Origin: Candidatus Allofournierella pullicola
Lineage (GTDB): Bacteria > Bacillota > Clostridia > Oscillospirales > Ruminococcaceae
Reading direction: 5' to 3'
Assembly: GCA_019114225.1 (NCBI GenBank)
Contig: DXFW01000040.1
Span: 30,474-94,473, forward strand
Length of the DNA: 64,000 nt
Positions 1 through 8,890 of this stretch are shown piece by piece. The notes beneath the pieces are model-generated. The model made no database searches, had not been told where the DNA came from, and worked only from the letters and a program-made list of their open reading frames with translations. Both the position numbers and the translations under genes were made by a program. Within the stretch, counting starts at the first letter, position 1, and every line of letters starts with the position of its first letter.

Positions 1-1
1 T

Positions 2-829
2 CTGAGCTTTGAGCCGGAGACCAGCGCGGCGCTGGGCTTTGGTTTCCGCTGCGGTTTCCTGGGCCTTTTGCACCTGGACATCATCACCCAGCGGCTGGAA
101 CGGGAGTTCGATCTGGACCTCATCACCACCGCTCCCAGTGTGGAATACCGCTTCACCCTCACCGACGGCACCACCCTCACCATCGAGAACCCGTCGGACT
201 ACCCCGATCCGGGCCGCATTGCCAAGCAGGAAGAGCCCTATGTGGACGCTCACATCTACACCCCCACCGAGTATGTGGGCAGCCTGATGGACCTGTGCCA
301 GGACCGGCGGGGCACCATGATCGACATGAAGTATCTGGACGCCGAGCGGGTGGACCTGCACTACGAGCTGCCCCTGGGCGAGATCGTCTACGACTTCTTC
401 GACGCCATCAAGAGCCGCAGCCGGGGCTACGCCAGCTACGACTACGAGATGAAGGGCTTCAAGGAGAGCAAACTGGTCAAGCTGGACATGCTGCTCAACG
501 GCGACATGGTGGACGCGCTGAGCATGGTGGTCCACGCGGACAAGGCCTACGCCAAGGGCCGCCGCCTGGCCGAGCGGCTGAAGGAGAACATTCCCCGCCA
601 GATGTTTGAAATTCCCATTCAGGCGGCCATCGGCGGCAAGGTCATCGCCCGTGAGACGGTGAAGGCCATGCGCAAGGACGTGCTGGCCAAATGCTACGGC
701 GGCGACATCACCCGAAAGAAAAAGCTGCTGGAAAAGCAGAAAGAAGGCAAAAAGAAAATGCGCCAGCTGGGCAGCGTGGAACTGCCCAGCGAGGCCTTTA
801 CCGCCGTGCTCAAACTGGACGAGAACTGA
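2..829 (+). CDS. lepA: Elongation factor 4 (LepA), C-terminal part; gene enters from the left edge
   Basis: This is the C-terminal portion of the ribosome-associated back-translocase GTPase LepA/EF4. The frame is open from base 2, so the true start and GTP-binding domain lie outside the window. The residues around positions 35-75 read [15 protein letters not shown], a LepA hallmark in the EF-G domain IV/V region, followed by the ERLEREF-like segment. The distal part (about 640-800) contains the LepA-specific C-terminal domain with the [15 protein letters not shown] stretch and a basic [15 protein letters not shown] tail that contacts tRNA. The protein ends in the family's usual way. A strong bidirectional terminator follows at once, so lepA is the last gene of its transcript. 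Confidence 0.97.
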   Translation: MSFEPETSAALGFGFRCGFLGLLHLDIITQRLEREFDLDLITTAPSVEYRFTLTDGTTLTIENPSDYPDPGRIAKQEEPYVDAHIYTPTEYVGSLMDLCQDRRGTMIDMKYLDAERVDLHYELPLGEIVYDFFDAIKSRSRGYASYDYEMKGFKESKLVKLDMLLNGDMVDALSMVVHADKAYAKGRRLAERLKENIPRQMFEIPIQAAIGGKVIARETVKAMRKDVLAKCYGGDITRKKKLLEKQKEGKKKMRQLGSVELPSEAFTAVLKLDEN

Positions 830-835
830 CACACA

Positions 836-867
836 AAGAAGGGCCGCCCCATCGGGGCGGCCCTTCT
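836..867. terminator. Bidirectional rho-independent terminator between lepA and the BI-1 gene
   Basis: A perfect 10-bp GC-rich inverted repeat (GGGCCGCCCC / GGGGCGGCCC, loop atc) is flanked by AGAA on the left and TTCT on the right. The two flanking genes converge here, so it can serve both strands. Confidence 0.85.
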
Positions 868-878
868 GCGTTTAAAAA

Positions 879-1628
879 TCAGTCGCGGCTGCGGGAGAAA
901 ATGCGCAGGATGTAGAGGAACAGGTTGATGAAGTCCAGATACAGTTCCAGCGCCGAGAACACCGAAGCTTTCTTCGCCAGTTCCGGGTTGCCGGCGTAAG
1001 CGAAGTAAGCGGCCTTGATCTTCTGGGTGTCGTAGGCGGTGTAGCAGGCAAAGATGACAATGCCCACGCAGCACAGCAGGATGTTCACCCCGCCGAAGAA
1101 CATGCCGATGACGCTGACGATCATCATGGCGATGAGGCCGAACATCAGCGGTTTGGCCCAGCCGGACAGATCCTGCTTGGTGAGGTAGCCGTAGGCGGCC
1201 ATGATACCGAAGTAGAGGGCGGTGGCGCCAAAGGCCAGCACCAGATCGAACATCTGGTAGAGGTAGAAGTAGCAGCTGAACACCAGGCCGTTGAGGGCGG
1301 CGTAGAGGAAGAACATGCCCCTGGCGCTGCCCACGCCGATCTTGTGAATGCGGGCGCTCATCACCATCACCACCGCGATCTCAGCGATGGCCAGGCCCCA
1401 GAACAGCAGCGAATTGCGCAGCAGCAGAATGCCGATCCCGCTGGTGTAGCCCGCCAGCGCCACCAGGAAGGTGACCATCAGGCCTGCGAACATCCAGCCG
1501 AAGGTCTTGGCGGTGTATTCCGCCAGCGTCTCGTAGCGGGCATTGGTGCTGAACACACCGTCCGGCCCCTGGTTGGCATAAAAAGCATTGTTGTCGGGCT
1601 CAAAGCCCGGTCCGTATTGTTGATTCAT
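879..1628 (-). CDS. BI-1/YccA (Bax inhibitor-1) family membrane protein
   Basis: A 249-residue polytopic protein with about seven hydrophobic segments after a roughly 35-residue hydrophilic N-terminus. This is the arrangement of the Bax inhibitor-1/YccA/YetJ family, whose bacterial members (YetJ) are pH-gated calcium leak channels. The C-terminal third contains the family-like ACYTAYDTQKIKAAY segment and ends with the ALELYLDFINLFLYILRI membrane helix, which is typical of YetJ-like proteins. The ATG at 1628 is preceded on the minus strand by an AGGGAG-like ribosome-binding site. The gene is single, converges with lepA and diverges from hemW. The specific physiological role here is unknown. 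Confidence 0.9.
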   Translation of the reverse strand: MNQQYGPGFEPDNNAFYANQGPDGVFSTNARYETLAEYTAKTFGWMFAGLMVTFLVALAGYTSGIGILLLRNSLLFWGLAIAEIAVVMVMSARIHKIGVGSARGMFFLYAALNGLVFSCYFYLYQMFDLVLAFGATALYFGIMAAYGYLTKQDLSGWAKPLMFGLIAMMIVSVIGMFFGGVNILLCCVGIVIFACYTAYDTQKIKAAYFAYAGNPELAKKASVFSALELYLDFINLFLYILRIFSRSRD

Positions 1629-1676
1629 GGGGATCTCCCTCCTTTGGGCTTATTATATCGCACAACAACGCCGGAA

Positions 1677-1705
1677 TTGTAAACAAAATCAAAATAATTT
1701 ATAAT
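1677..1705 (+). promoter_or_regulatory. Predicted sigma-A promoter for hemW
   Basis: TTGTAA at 1677-1682 and TATAAT at 1700-1705 are separated by 17 bp. The intergenic gap is AT-rich against a GC-rich background. A second TATAAT on the minus strand (complement of 1652-1657) probably belongs to the divergent BI-1 gene, but I found no good -35 for it. Confidence 0.6.
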
Positions 1706-1741
1706 ACCCTGTGAAACCTTTGTGTAAAGGAGGCCGCCGCC

Positions 1742-2815
1742 TTGGGCTTTGGGCTGTATCTGCACGTTCCCTACTGCCTTGCCAAGTGCCGCTACTGCGA
1801 TTTTTATTCCGCCGGGGCCAGCCGCGCCGTGCCGGCGGAATACGTGGACGCCCTCATCGCCCGGATGGAGGCCATGTGCCCCGGGCGGCCGGAAACATTG
1901 TACTTTGGCGGCGGCACCCCCAGTCTGCTCTCCCCCGCCCAGGCGGCGCGGCTGGTAAAGGCCGCCCACCCGCTGCCCGGCGCGGAAATAACGCTGGAAG
2001 CGAATCCCGAAACGGTGGACGAAGCAAAGTTGGCGGACTTTCGCGCCGCCGGGGTCAATCGTCTGAGCCTTGGAGTGCAGACGGCGGACGACGAGAGCCT
2101 CGCCCGCCTGGGCCGTCCCCACACCGCCGCCCAGAGCCGCGCCGCGCTGGCCGCGGCAAAGGCCGCGGGCTTTGAGAACATCACCGGCGACATCATGCTG
2201 GCTCTGCCCCATTATACGCGGGGGGAGTTCGGCCGCACCCTTTCCCTGCTGGCGGAGGGCGGCGCCACCCACATCTCGGCCTATCTTTTGAAAATCGAGC
2301 CGGGCACCCCCTTCGGAAAAAATCCCCCGCCGGGCCTGCCGGACGAGGACGAAGCGGCGGATTTTTACCTCTACGCAGTGGACGAACTGGCAAAAGCGGG
2401 CTACGCCCAGTATGAGATAAGCAACTTCGCCCGGCCCGGCTTTGAGGGCAAACACAACCTCATCTACTGGGACTGCCGGGACTATCTGGGCCTCGGCCCT
2501 GCGGCGGCCAGCTGCATGGGGGGCAAGCGCTTCTCCTTCGGCCGCAGCACCGCGGATTTCCTGGCCGGGGCGGCCCCCGCGCCGGAGGGCGAGTGCACCG
2601 GGGCGGACTACATCATGCTGCGGCTGCGCCTTGCCGAGGGTCTGCGCCTCTCGCTGTTGAAAGAGCGGTACGGCCTTGCCTTTGACGAAGGCCGTCTTGC
2701 CTTTATCCGCCGGTGCGTGGCGGCGGGCTACGCCCTGTTTGACGGCGAACGCCTGGCCCTCACCCCAAGGGGAATGCTGGTGCAGAACAGCATTCTCACG
2801 GAACTTTTGCCCTGA
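1742..2815 (+). CDS. hemW: Radical SAM heme chaperone HemW (oxygen-independent coproporphyrinogen III oxidase-like)
   Basis: A 357-residue radical SAM protein. The [4Fe-4S]/SAM motif CxxxCxxC is C12-C16-C19 in YCLAKCRYC, followed by the YFGGGTPSLL glycine motif and the ISAYLLKIEPGTPF segment typical of HemW. HemW proteins carry heme to acceptor proteins and are not true CPO enzymes. The short N-terminus with no extension before HVPYC fits HemW rather than HemN. The start is TTG at 1742, placed by the strong AAGGAGG at about 1726-1732. In many Firmicutes hemW lies next to lepA, and here only one small gene separates them. Confidence 0.93.
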   Translation: MGFGLYLHVPYCLAKCRYCDFYSAGASRAVPAEYVDALIARMEAMCPGRPETLYFGGGTPSLLSPAQAARLVKAAHPLPGAEITLEANPETVDEAKLADFRAAGVNRLSLGVQTADDESLARLGRPHTAAQSRAALAAAKAAGFENITGDIMLALPHYTRGEFGRTLSLLAEGGATHISAYLLKIEPGTPFGKNPPPGLPDEDEAADFYLYAVDELAKAGYAQYEISNFARPGFEGKHNLIYWDCRDYLGLGPAAASCMGGKRFSFGRSTADFLAGAAPAPEGECTGADYIMLRLRLAEGLRLSLLKERYGLAFDEGRLAFIRRCVAAGYALFDGERLALTPRGMLVQNSILTELLP

Positions 2816-2820
2816 ACATC

Positions 2821-2855
2821 AAAAGCGGCAGGCCCCTGATGGGGTCTGCCGCTTT
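2821..2855. terminator. Bidirectional terminator between hemW and the restriction gene
   Basis: AAAGCGGCAGGCCCC and its near-perfect complement flank a tgat loop, with an A-run on the left and a T-run on the right. It serves hemW and the converging restriction gene. Confidence 0.85.
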
Positions 2856-2864
2856 GTTGTGGGC

Positions 2865-4970
2865 TCAGTCCGATAGATTCTCCATGATCTCTTCACGCCA
2901 GGCGGTGTTCGCAATAGCGGGCACACTTGCAAAGGAAGTTTTCACCGCATTTACGATCTTTTTATAGTACACATTGTTTTGAAGAAAATCCCTGATCTCC
3001 AAACTGGTGAACGGCATGATCACAACGCCATCCACCGGAACATGCGTGTTGGTGGATTCCAGTGATGCCGACGCAACTGCCCGCCAGATGTTGATGGTGT
3101 TATAATCCAATTCATCCGCAATGAAAAAAGTTATGGTCTCTTTCGGCTCGTTGTCCGCCTTCAGGTTGAGGGAATGGCGCAGCACCGGCTCCCATTCTCC
3201 CCGTTTTTGAACCTGTTTTTTCATGAGAGTCACTTCCAGCATGACCACGATCTCCGGATAATGGATCACAATGTCTCCCTCGCCGCCCCCGGCATGGATG
3301 ACAGGTTCGAAGTCGGCATTAAGGGTCAGATTGAAGCTGTTGTAAAGATCAAACTCTTCGTTGGAGAGATAGTACCACGCGATGCCCACGATGTATTCAT
3401 AGATGGTGGGCACAGTAGCCGCGTCGTTGACCTCTTTTTTGATTTTCAAGTCGTTCCTGCGATCAGAAAACAGAGCCAACAACTCGATCACTTTTTCCCT
3501 TGGATATTTGCTCCGGATGTGCGCAGCAAAATCAGCGCTCTTCTGCCCGACGAGCAGCTCATTTGCGGCCGCAGCTGTAGTAACTCCCAGGTGATCTTCG
3601 ATTTGCTGGGTGATGGTTTCCACCTCAACCGCGGAATAGTGGAAGATGTTTGCGATGGATACATTTTTGCCGAGATAACAATCTTCGTCTTTCTCGTACC
3701 GGCGATATTCATCCTCGGTCATTTCGCCAAAGATATGCTCTCTCAAACGGTCGGCGCAAAACATGCGGGAAAGAACTTCCTGGTAAGCCAGTTCCGGAAG
3801 CCTCTTGAATTTAAACAAACCGGTAGCGCCCAAAAGGCGGAGCGTCGTATCGGAATATTCCCGGATCCCATCGATCCATTTGGACCGGGCGTATGTGGTA
3901 TAGAACGCCGAAATGAAATCCGTTGCGCACAGCAGCGGATGCCCTGCATTCTTCTCGAGGAATTCTTCCAGACTGTGGTGGTTGCCCCTGTTGCCGATGT
4001 CAAAGACCGCCCTGCCGCAGCCAAAAGCCTTGTTGATCAGCGGGGCATCCTCTCTGTCAAAGCATTCCAGCAGACGCTCATAATCGCCATGGCTCCGGCT
4101 CTGAAGAAAGTCTCGGAGTGCACAGAAAAAAGCATAATAGGCTTTGGATATGGTGGCGTTGCTTTTTGAACTTTTGAAAACAGTCTGAAAGACGGCGTAG
4201 TCCAAATCGCTTTTGCCCGCAAGTTCGCCGGGCAGGGTGATGTTAATGTCGCAGATGATCTCTTCCAGTTGCTCGGCGGTGACGGAATTGCTGCGGATGG
4301 CTTCCTTCAGAGAATCGTTTGCATAGGGTGAAAGCCCTTGCACCACGATCTCAAAGGTATGCCCGCTGACAGCCTCTCCTTCCAGCAGCAATGTCAGCGC
4401 CATAAGAAAGGGCGCGTAATATTGCCGCCTGCCCTGGCGCGACTCGCCAAAAATCTTGAGTTTTGCAAGCTGGCGGAGCAGCGCGATGTTGATGTTGTCC
4501 AACGGGAGGATCCCTTCCAGGGCGTCCCGCTGGACGCTGCCCCGCAGATAGGCATAGCCCGCCTCGGTGATGTTGCGGTCCTCGGTGGAAAAGCCCATCT
4601 TCACCAGGTTGCTGGTGTAGTGTCGGGCCCTCTTTTCGATGGACTCGTCCAGGACCCGGGCAAAGCGGGCAAAGTTTTTTTGCACCCATCCTTCGTCACG
4701 GTCGATAAAGGTCTGGCGCTCTGCGCCCAGCGCCTGGACGAAGGCGTCGTATTTCCGATGGACCTGAAAAACATCCTTGGACTTATCCAGCGCCTTTTCA
4801 TAAAACAGAAACTGTGCCAGGCTGGCCGGATAGGTCCCCCATTTTTCGGAAGGCCAGGTCTCCTTCAGCTCCTCCAAAATCTCCAGATAGACCTTCAGCG
4901 CGTTGAGCACGTCGCTGCGCCGCCCGTTGGTGTCCATCAGATTGAAGATGTGGTTTGGTTCAACAAACAC
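2865..4970 (-). CDS. Type IIS restriction endonuclease of the AlwI / N.BstNBI (BspD6I) family
   Basis: A 701-residue protein whose last 180 residues match the nuclease domain of the AlwI/BspD6I family. The order is E525 in the TIYEYIVGIAWYY helix, D566 (GDIVIHYPE), E579 (LEVT), E592 and an RH pair at 598-599. As I recall Nt.BspD6I, its D456-E469-E482-H489 have the same 13/13/7 spacing, so the PD-(D/E)XK-like centre appears intact. The N-terminal two thirds would hold the winged-helix DNA recognition and linker domains. The gene starts 17 bp after the second methylase on the same strand, forming an M-M-R operon. Recognition is asymmetric in this family (GGATC or GAGTC type), but the exact site cannot be read from sequence. 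Base composition is lower in GC than the flanking genes, suggesting transfer. Confidence 0.85.
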   Translation of the reverse strand: MFVEPNHIFNLMDTNGRRSDVLNALKVYLEILEELKETWPSEKWGTYPASLAQFLFYEKALDKSKDVFQVHRKYDAFVQALGAERQTFIDRDEGWVQKNFARFARVLDESIEKRARHYTSNLVKMGFSTEDRNITEAGYAYLRGSVQRDALEGILPLDNINIALLRQLAKLKIFGESRQGRRQYYAPFLMALTLLLEGEAVSGHTFEIVVQGLSPYANDSLKEAIRSNSVTAEQLEEIICDINITLPGELAGKSDLDYAVFQTVFKSSKSNATISKAYYAFFCALRDFLQSRSHGDYERLLECFDREDAPLINKAFGCGRAVFDIGNRGNHHSLEEFLEKNAGHPLLCATDFISAFYTTYARSKWIDGIREYSDTTLRLLGATGLFKFKRLPELAYQEVLSRMFCADRLREHIFGEMTEDEYRRYEKDEDCYLGKNVSIANIFHYSAVEVETITQQIEDHLGVTTAAAANELLVGQKSADFAAHIRSKYPREKVIELLALFSDRRNDLKIKKEVNDAATVPTIYEYIVGIAWYYLSNEEFDLYNSFNLTLNADFEPVIHAGGGEGDIVIHYPEIVVMLEVTLMKKQVQKRGEWEPVLRHSLNLKADNEPKETITFFIADELDYNTINIWRAVASASLESTNTHVPVDGVVIMPFTSLEIRDFLQNNVYYKKIVNAVKTSFASVPAIANTAWREEIMENLSD

Positions 4971-4987
4971 TTTGTGTCTCCCCTATG

Positions 4988-5908
4988 TCAGTAGTTAACG
5001 ATCAGCACCTCTTCGGAAGCAGAGGTCCTGTCCTTGGTCTGGTAGTTGGAGTTGGCGTAGCTGCAGATCAGCGGGATCGCGGTGTAGCGGCCGGCGTTTT
5101 GTCTCAGCCAGTCCAGCAGGATGTCGTTCTCCTTGCCCTTGCTGCGCAAAACGTTGGACAGCGCAAACCGGATCTTTTTCTGATGCAGCCGGTCCAGCAG
5201 CGACAGCAAATCTCTCTCGGCCGTCTCATCCCAACCGCCTTTTTCGTTGTAGGTCGCGCAGGTGATCAGATAGGGTGGATCTGCATAGACAAAGTCATGG
5301 GGTGAGAGAGAGGAAAAGTCAAACGCGCGAAAATCGCCGCAGGTAAAAACGCAGTCCCGCGTTTGTATGGTCTCCAAAAATGCCAAAAGCTTTTGTTCCA
5401 TGCTTTTGTTGAAATCCCGCTTGCCCACAGGCAGGTTGAATTCTCCTTTGGCGTTGAAACGGATCTGGTTGTTGAAGGAATAAACGATCAACACATAGAG
5501 CATGAGGTAAGCGGCGGCATCTTTTTCTCCGTTTGTGTATTTTCGATTGAAATCGTTCCGCAATTCAAAAAAGCCCTTTTTGTTGTAAGCGCTGAGACCT
5601 CGGCTGCTGTTGCACCCGTAGCGAGCGTAGCCATGCCGGCTGACCAGCGAAAGGCCATAGGCCTCAATGATCTCATAGACCCCCTTCAGGACATCCGACT
5701 TGTCCATGGCTTTGAAGGTGTTGTAAAGCCCCATCAGATTGGCGTCCTTGTCGTTGTACACCGTGCGCATTCCGGGAGCATTGAGGCCCACATTGCAGCC
5801 GCCGCAAAACAGATCCACAAACAAGCCCACGTCCCGAGGAAAGAAGGGCAAGATCTGAGGCAGCAGTTTGTGTTTACCACCAGTGTAGTTGAGTGGCGAT
5901 CGTATCAT
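4988..5908 (-). CDS. D12-class (Dam-family) N6-adenine DNA methyltransferase, second of the pair
   Basis: A 306-residue N6-adenine methyltransferase. The N-terminal SPLNYTGGKHKLLPQILPFFP segment and LFVDLFCGGCNVGLN form SAM-binding motif I. FVYADPPYLITCATYNE contains the catalytic DPPY motif IV of Dam-like D12 enzymes. It starts 3 bp after the stop of the upstream methylase and is followed by the restriction gene, so all three are one transcript. An asymmetric type IIS site needs both strands protected, which explains two non-identical methylases. The sequence is clearly different from its partner, so this is not a recent duplication. Confidence 0.92.
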   Translation of the reverse strand: MIRSPLNYTGGKHKLLPQILPFFPRDVGLFVDLFCGGCNVGLNAPGMRTVYNDKDANLMGLYNTFKAMDKSDVLKGVYEIIEAYGLSLVSRHGYARYGCNSSRGLSAYNKKGFFELRNDFNRKYTNGEKDAAAYLMLYVLIVYSFNNQIRFNAKGEFNLPVGKRDFNKSMEQKLLAFLETIQTRDCVFTCGDFRAFDFSSLSPHDFVYADPPYLITCATYNEKGGWDETAERDLLSLLDRLHQKKIRFALSNVLRSKGKENDILLDWLRQNAGRYTAIPLICSYANSNYQTKDRTSASEEVLIVNY

Positions 5909-5911
5909 CGT

Positions 5912-6970
5912 TTACGCTCCATCATAGCATGTGCAGAGAAACAGCCGCTCGGCGTTTTCTTCGATATCGGACCTTCCTGTGGTAAAGGGTTTGTAGCTTT
6001 CGGAAAACACCTTGACCACGCCCTTTTGGCGCAGGATCCTGAGGATATCCTCGTCCGAGATCTTGGCGTTTGAACGGCTGTTTCCCTTTTCCGCCATGTT
6101 GTTGTAGGAAAGCAGGATATACCGGGCCCGGATGTCCCCCACCAGCGCCTCAAATGCCTCGGCGGCACCGGCGGTGCAGTAGCGGCTCTTCATACCGCTT
6201 CGGTCCATCTTTTTGGCCACCCCGAACACCTCCGGCTTTTCCCAGCGGGCAACGTTCTCCAAAAGGTGGTAGGCGTCGCAGTACTGCCTGGAGTTGTAGG
6301 GCGGGTCGATGTAAACCAGGTCCGCGCGGATCCTTTTGACCAGTTCATTGGCATCCTCGTTGAAGCACCGGTTGCCCGGGCGGTTGTTCGCCCGGGCCAG
6401 CGGCACGGCAAGCTCCAGCGCCCCTTCATAGGCGGCGCCTTTGCGATAAGCATCGTAATGACCGCAGGTAGCAGCGATCTTGTCCATCGCATAGAGCAAT
6501 GACGTGATCAGCAGCGCCCGCTCACGCTCGTTCAGCTCACCTTTTTTGTAACTGCGTTCGATGTCCTCGCGGATATAACCGATCTTCGCGCAATTTCTTT
6601 TGTTGAAATAGGTGCCTGCAAAGTTGCGGGTCATATAATTTTCGCCGCACCTGGTCTTTGCATTGTAACGCGCAACAAAGTCAGCGATTTTTTTCTGATC
6701 GTAAGCCTGCGCGCCAAACCAAGCGCAGTGACAAATATAGTTGCTGTACATCAAATCGTTGGTGATGACTGCCTTGTCCGGGAACGCGGAAGCCACCGCG
6801 CCGGTCCCTGCAAAGATGTCGGCGACCGTTTCAATTCCGGCGCACTCTTTTTCCACCACACCAGTGATGAAAGGGAGCAGTTTGTACTTGTTTCCCAGAT
6901 ATCGTCTGTTGTTGATTTGAAACGTTTTGCACACCTTGGCCTCAGAAACGCCCACGGCGGATCCCTCCAT
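5912..6970 (-). CDS. D12-class N6-adenine DNA methyltransferase, first of the pair
   Basis: A 352-residue adenine methyltransferase and the first gene of the M-M-R operon. The N-terminal NNRRYLGNKYKLLPFI segment and DIFAGTGAVASAF (motif I) bind SAM. VYIDPPYNSRQYCDAYH contains catalytic DPPY and an extended RQY segment seen in one of the two methylases of AlwI/FokI-like systems. The ATG at 6970 is poorly served by a ribosome-binding site. GGAGG lies just inside it, 8 nt before an in-frame GTG at 6955, so translation may start there. The sequence around the start contains GGATCC, a possible self-recognition site if the system is GGATC-specific. Confidence 0.92.
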   Translation of the reverse strand: MEGSAVGVSEAKVCKTFQINNRRYLGNKYKLLPFITGVVEKECAGIETVADIFAGTGAVASAFPDKAVITNDLMYSNYICHCAWFGAQAYDQKKIADFVARYNAKTRCGENYMTRNFAGTYFNKRNCAKIGYIREDIERSYKKGELNERERALLITSLLYAMDKIAATCGHYDAYRKGAAYEGALELAVPLARANNRPGNRCFNEDANELVKRIRADLVYIDPPYNSRQYCDAYHLLENVARWEKPEVFGVAKKMDRSGMKSRYCTAGAAEAFEALVGDIRARYILLSYNNMAEKGNSRSNAKISDEDILRILRQKGVVKVFSESYKPFTTGRSDIEENAERLFLCTCYDGA

Positions 6971-7154
6971 ATTTTGCTGTTTTCACTATACGCCATTTGG
7001 GGTCCCTTAGGCAGGACTTTTCCCATCCTGTGCCGGCAGCTGACCATTCGGCGGGCAGACTGCCGGCTATGGTGCGCCTCCCTTCATCAAAACAAAAGAC
7101 GCTTTTTTATTCTATGGTCCAGCAACTAACAAGTCAATCTGTTTTTGCGGCGGC

Positions 7155-8759
7155 TCAGTCCTGCCACTTGTCGCAGAGGGCTTCCACCTGGCTGGCAAAG
7201 CGGGCCAGCTCCTTGTTGGTGTGGCCTTCCTTGGCTTTGATGATGTTCAGCAGGCGGTGGCCGGCGTCCAGCAGGCGGCGGAACACCGGGTTCTCCCGTT
7301 TCTTGCCGCCGCCCTCCTCCTTGGCGATGCGCTGGGTGTTGCCCACCACAAGGCAGCTGCCGGTGAGGAGGTCGTACTCCGCGCCGTTGTAGGGCGCGGC
7401 GGCGGCCAGGCCCAGCTCCGCGCGCAGGCGGTTCGCGAAGATGTCGCACACCTCGTCCTCGCCGTGGGTGACGAAGACGGTGCGGGGCTTCGTTTCAAAG
7501 TTCTTCACCCAGTTCATCAGGCCCTCGTTGTCCGCGTGGCCGGACACGCCTGCCAGCACCTGCACTTTGCAGCGCACCTCGATGGTCTCGCCGAAGAGTT
7601 TGACCTCTTTCGCGCCCTCCACCAGCGCCCGGCCCAGGGTGCCCGGCGACTGATAGCCCACAAAGAGCACCGTGCTCTCCGGCCGCCAGAGGTTGTGTTT
7701 CAGATGGTGACGGATCCGCCCGGCTTCGCACATGCCGCTGGCGGAGAGGATGACCTTGGGCTCGGAATCAAAGTTGATGGCTTTGGAGTCGTCGCTGCTC
7801 AAAGAGAGCTTGAGCCCCCGGAAATTGATGGGATTCACCCCCTGCATGACCAGGGTTCGGGCCTCCTCGTCGTAGCACTCGGCCCAGCTGGTCTTGAACA
7901 CCTGGGTGGCCTCCACGGCCATGGGGCTGTCCACATACACCGTGAAGTTCTCGTGGCCCTTCACCAGATTCTGCTCCTTGATCTGGCGCAGGAAATAGAG
8001 CATTTCCTGGGTGCGGCCCACGGCGAAGCTGGGGATGACCAGGTTGCCGCCCCGGTCGAAGGTGTCCTGCAAGACGGCGGCCAGGGCGGGCACATAGTCC
8101 GGCCGGGGGCCGTGGCTGCGGTCGCCGTAGGTGGACTCCATCACCACATAGTCCGCCTCATGGATGGGCTGGGGGTCCCGCAGCAGGGGCTGATGGGTGT
8201 TGCCGATGTCGCCGGAAAAGACGATCTTGCGGGTCTCCTCCCCTTCGGTGACCCACAACTCGATGGACGCGGAGCCCAGAAGGTGGCCCACATCGGTGAA
8301 GCGGGCGCGGATGTTCGGCCCCACCTCCACCGTCTCGCCGTAGTCCACTTCATGGAACAGGGCCAGGGCGGCCTCGGCGTCCTGCATGGTGTAAAGGGGC
8401 TGGTACTCCTCGCCGCCGGAGCGTTTGGCCTTGCGGTTGCGCCACTCGGCCTCGAACTCCTGGATGTGGGCGGAGTCGCGCAGCATGATACCGCACAGTT
8501 CGGCGGTGGCGCCGGTGGTAAAGACCGGTCCCTTGTAGCCGTTTTTCACCATCAGGGGAATACGCCCGGAATGGTCGATGTGGGCGTGGGTCAGCAGCAT
8601 GCAGTCCACCTGGCCGGGGGCCAAAGGCAGGGGCTGGTTCTCGTAGATGTCGCGGCCCTGCTCCATGCCGCAGTCCACCATCAGGTTGAAACCGCCGGTC
8701 TGCAAAAGATAGCAGCTGCCGGTGACCTCGTGGGCGGCGCCTAAGAACGAAAGTTTCAT
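7155..8759 (-). CDS. MBL-fold beta-CASP RNase (RNA specificity domain metallohydrolase)
   Basis: A 534-residue metallo-beta-lactamase fold ribonuclease. The metal ligand motifs are THAHIDHSGRIP (HxHxDH), GHLLGSASIEL and FSGDIGNT. The beta-CASP motifs follow: A is the acid of VVMESTYGDRSH, B the histidine in SASGMCEAGRIRHH, and C the histidine of AGVSGHADNEGL. This set defines the COG1236 (CPSF/YSH1-like) group of RNA-processing enzymes. A roughly 60-residue C-terminal extension with a basic, helical character follows the catalytic core. The ATG at 8759 lies downstream of a GGGGGAG-like ribosome-binding site. It is transcribed as a single gene, and the RNA targets are unknown. Confidence 0.9.
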   Translation of the reverse strand: MKLSFLGAAHEVTGSCYLLQTGGFNLMVDCGMEQGRDIYENQPLPLAPGQVDCMLLTHAHIDHSGRIPLMVKNGYKGPVFTTGATAELCGIMLRDSAHIQEFEAEWRNRKAKRSGGEEYQPLYTMQDAEAALALFHEVDYGETVEVGPNIRARFTDVGHLLGSASIELWVTEGEETRKIVFSGDIGNTHQPLLRDPQPIHEADYVVMESTYGDRSHGPRPDYVPALAAVLQDTFDRGGNLVIPSFAVGRTQEMLYFLRQIKEQNLVKGHENFTVYVDSPMAVEATQVFKTSWAECYDEEARTLVMQGVNPINFRGLKLSLSSDDSKAINFDSEPKVILSASGMCEAGRIRHHLKHNLWRPESTVLFVGYQSPGTLGRALVEGAKEVKLFGETIEVRCKVQVLAGVSGHADNEGLMNWVKNFETKPRTVFVTHGEDEVCDIFANRLRAELGLAAAAPYNGAEYDLLTGSCLVVGNTQRIAKEEGGGKKRENPVFRRLLDAGHRLLNIIKAKEGHTNKELARFASQVEALCDKWQD

Positions 8760-8804
8760 ACGCTTGCTCCCCCTTTCCCTTTGCGGGCGTTGGTATTTGT
8801 CTTT

Positions 8805-8833
8805 ATTATACCCCGCCTGCGCGCAGGGGGCAA
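8805..8833 (-). promoter_or_regulatory. Predicted promoter of the beta-CASP RNase gene
   Basis: On the minus strand TTGCCC (complement of 8828-8833) and TATAAT (complement of 8805-8810) are separated by 17 bp. It lies about 45 bp upstream of the start codon. Confidence 0.55.
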
Positions 8834-8840
8834 GGAAGAA

Positions 8841-8876
8841 AAACGCACCGTCTCCCTTTCGGGAAACGGTGCGTTT
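8841..8876 (-). terminator. Rho-independent terminator of thrS
   Basis: AAACGCACCGT and its complement ACGGTGCGTTT enclose TCCC-tttc-GGGA. On the minus strand the stem is followed by a T-run, just past the thrS stop codon. Confidence 0.85.
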
Positions 8877-8890
8877 TGTTCAGTGAAAAA

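Noticed and set aside
7221..8744. Long open frame antisense to the beta-CASP RNase
   Set aside because: It mirrors a GC-rich gene with strong motifs in the other strand, and the translation has no recognisable domain or ribosome-binding site. The same reasoning applies to antisense frames over thrS, pckG, pepP and the polysaccharide genes.
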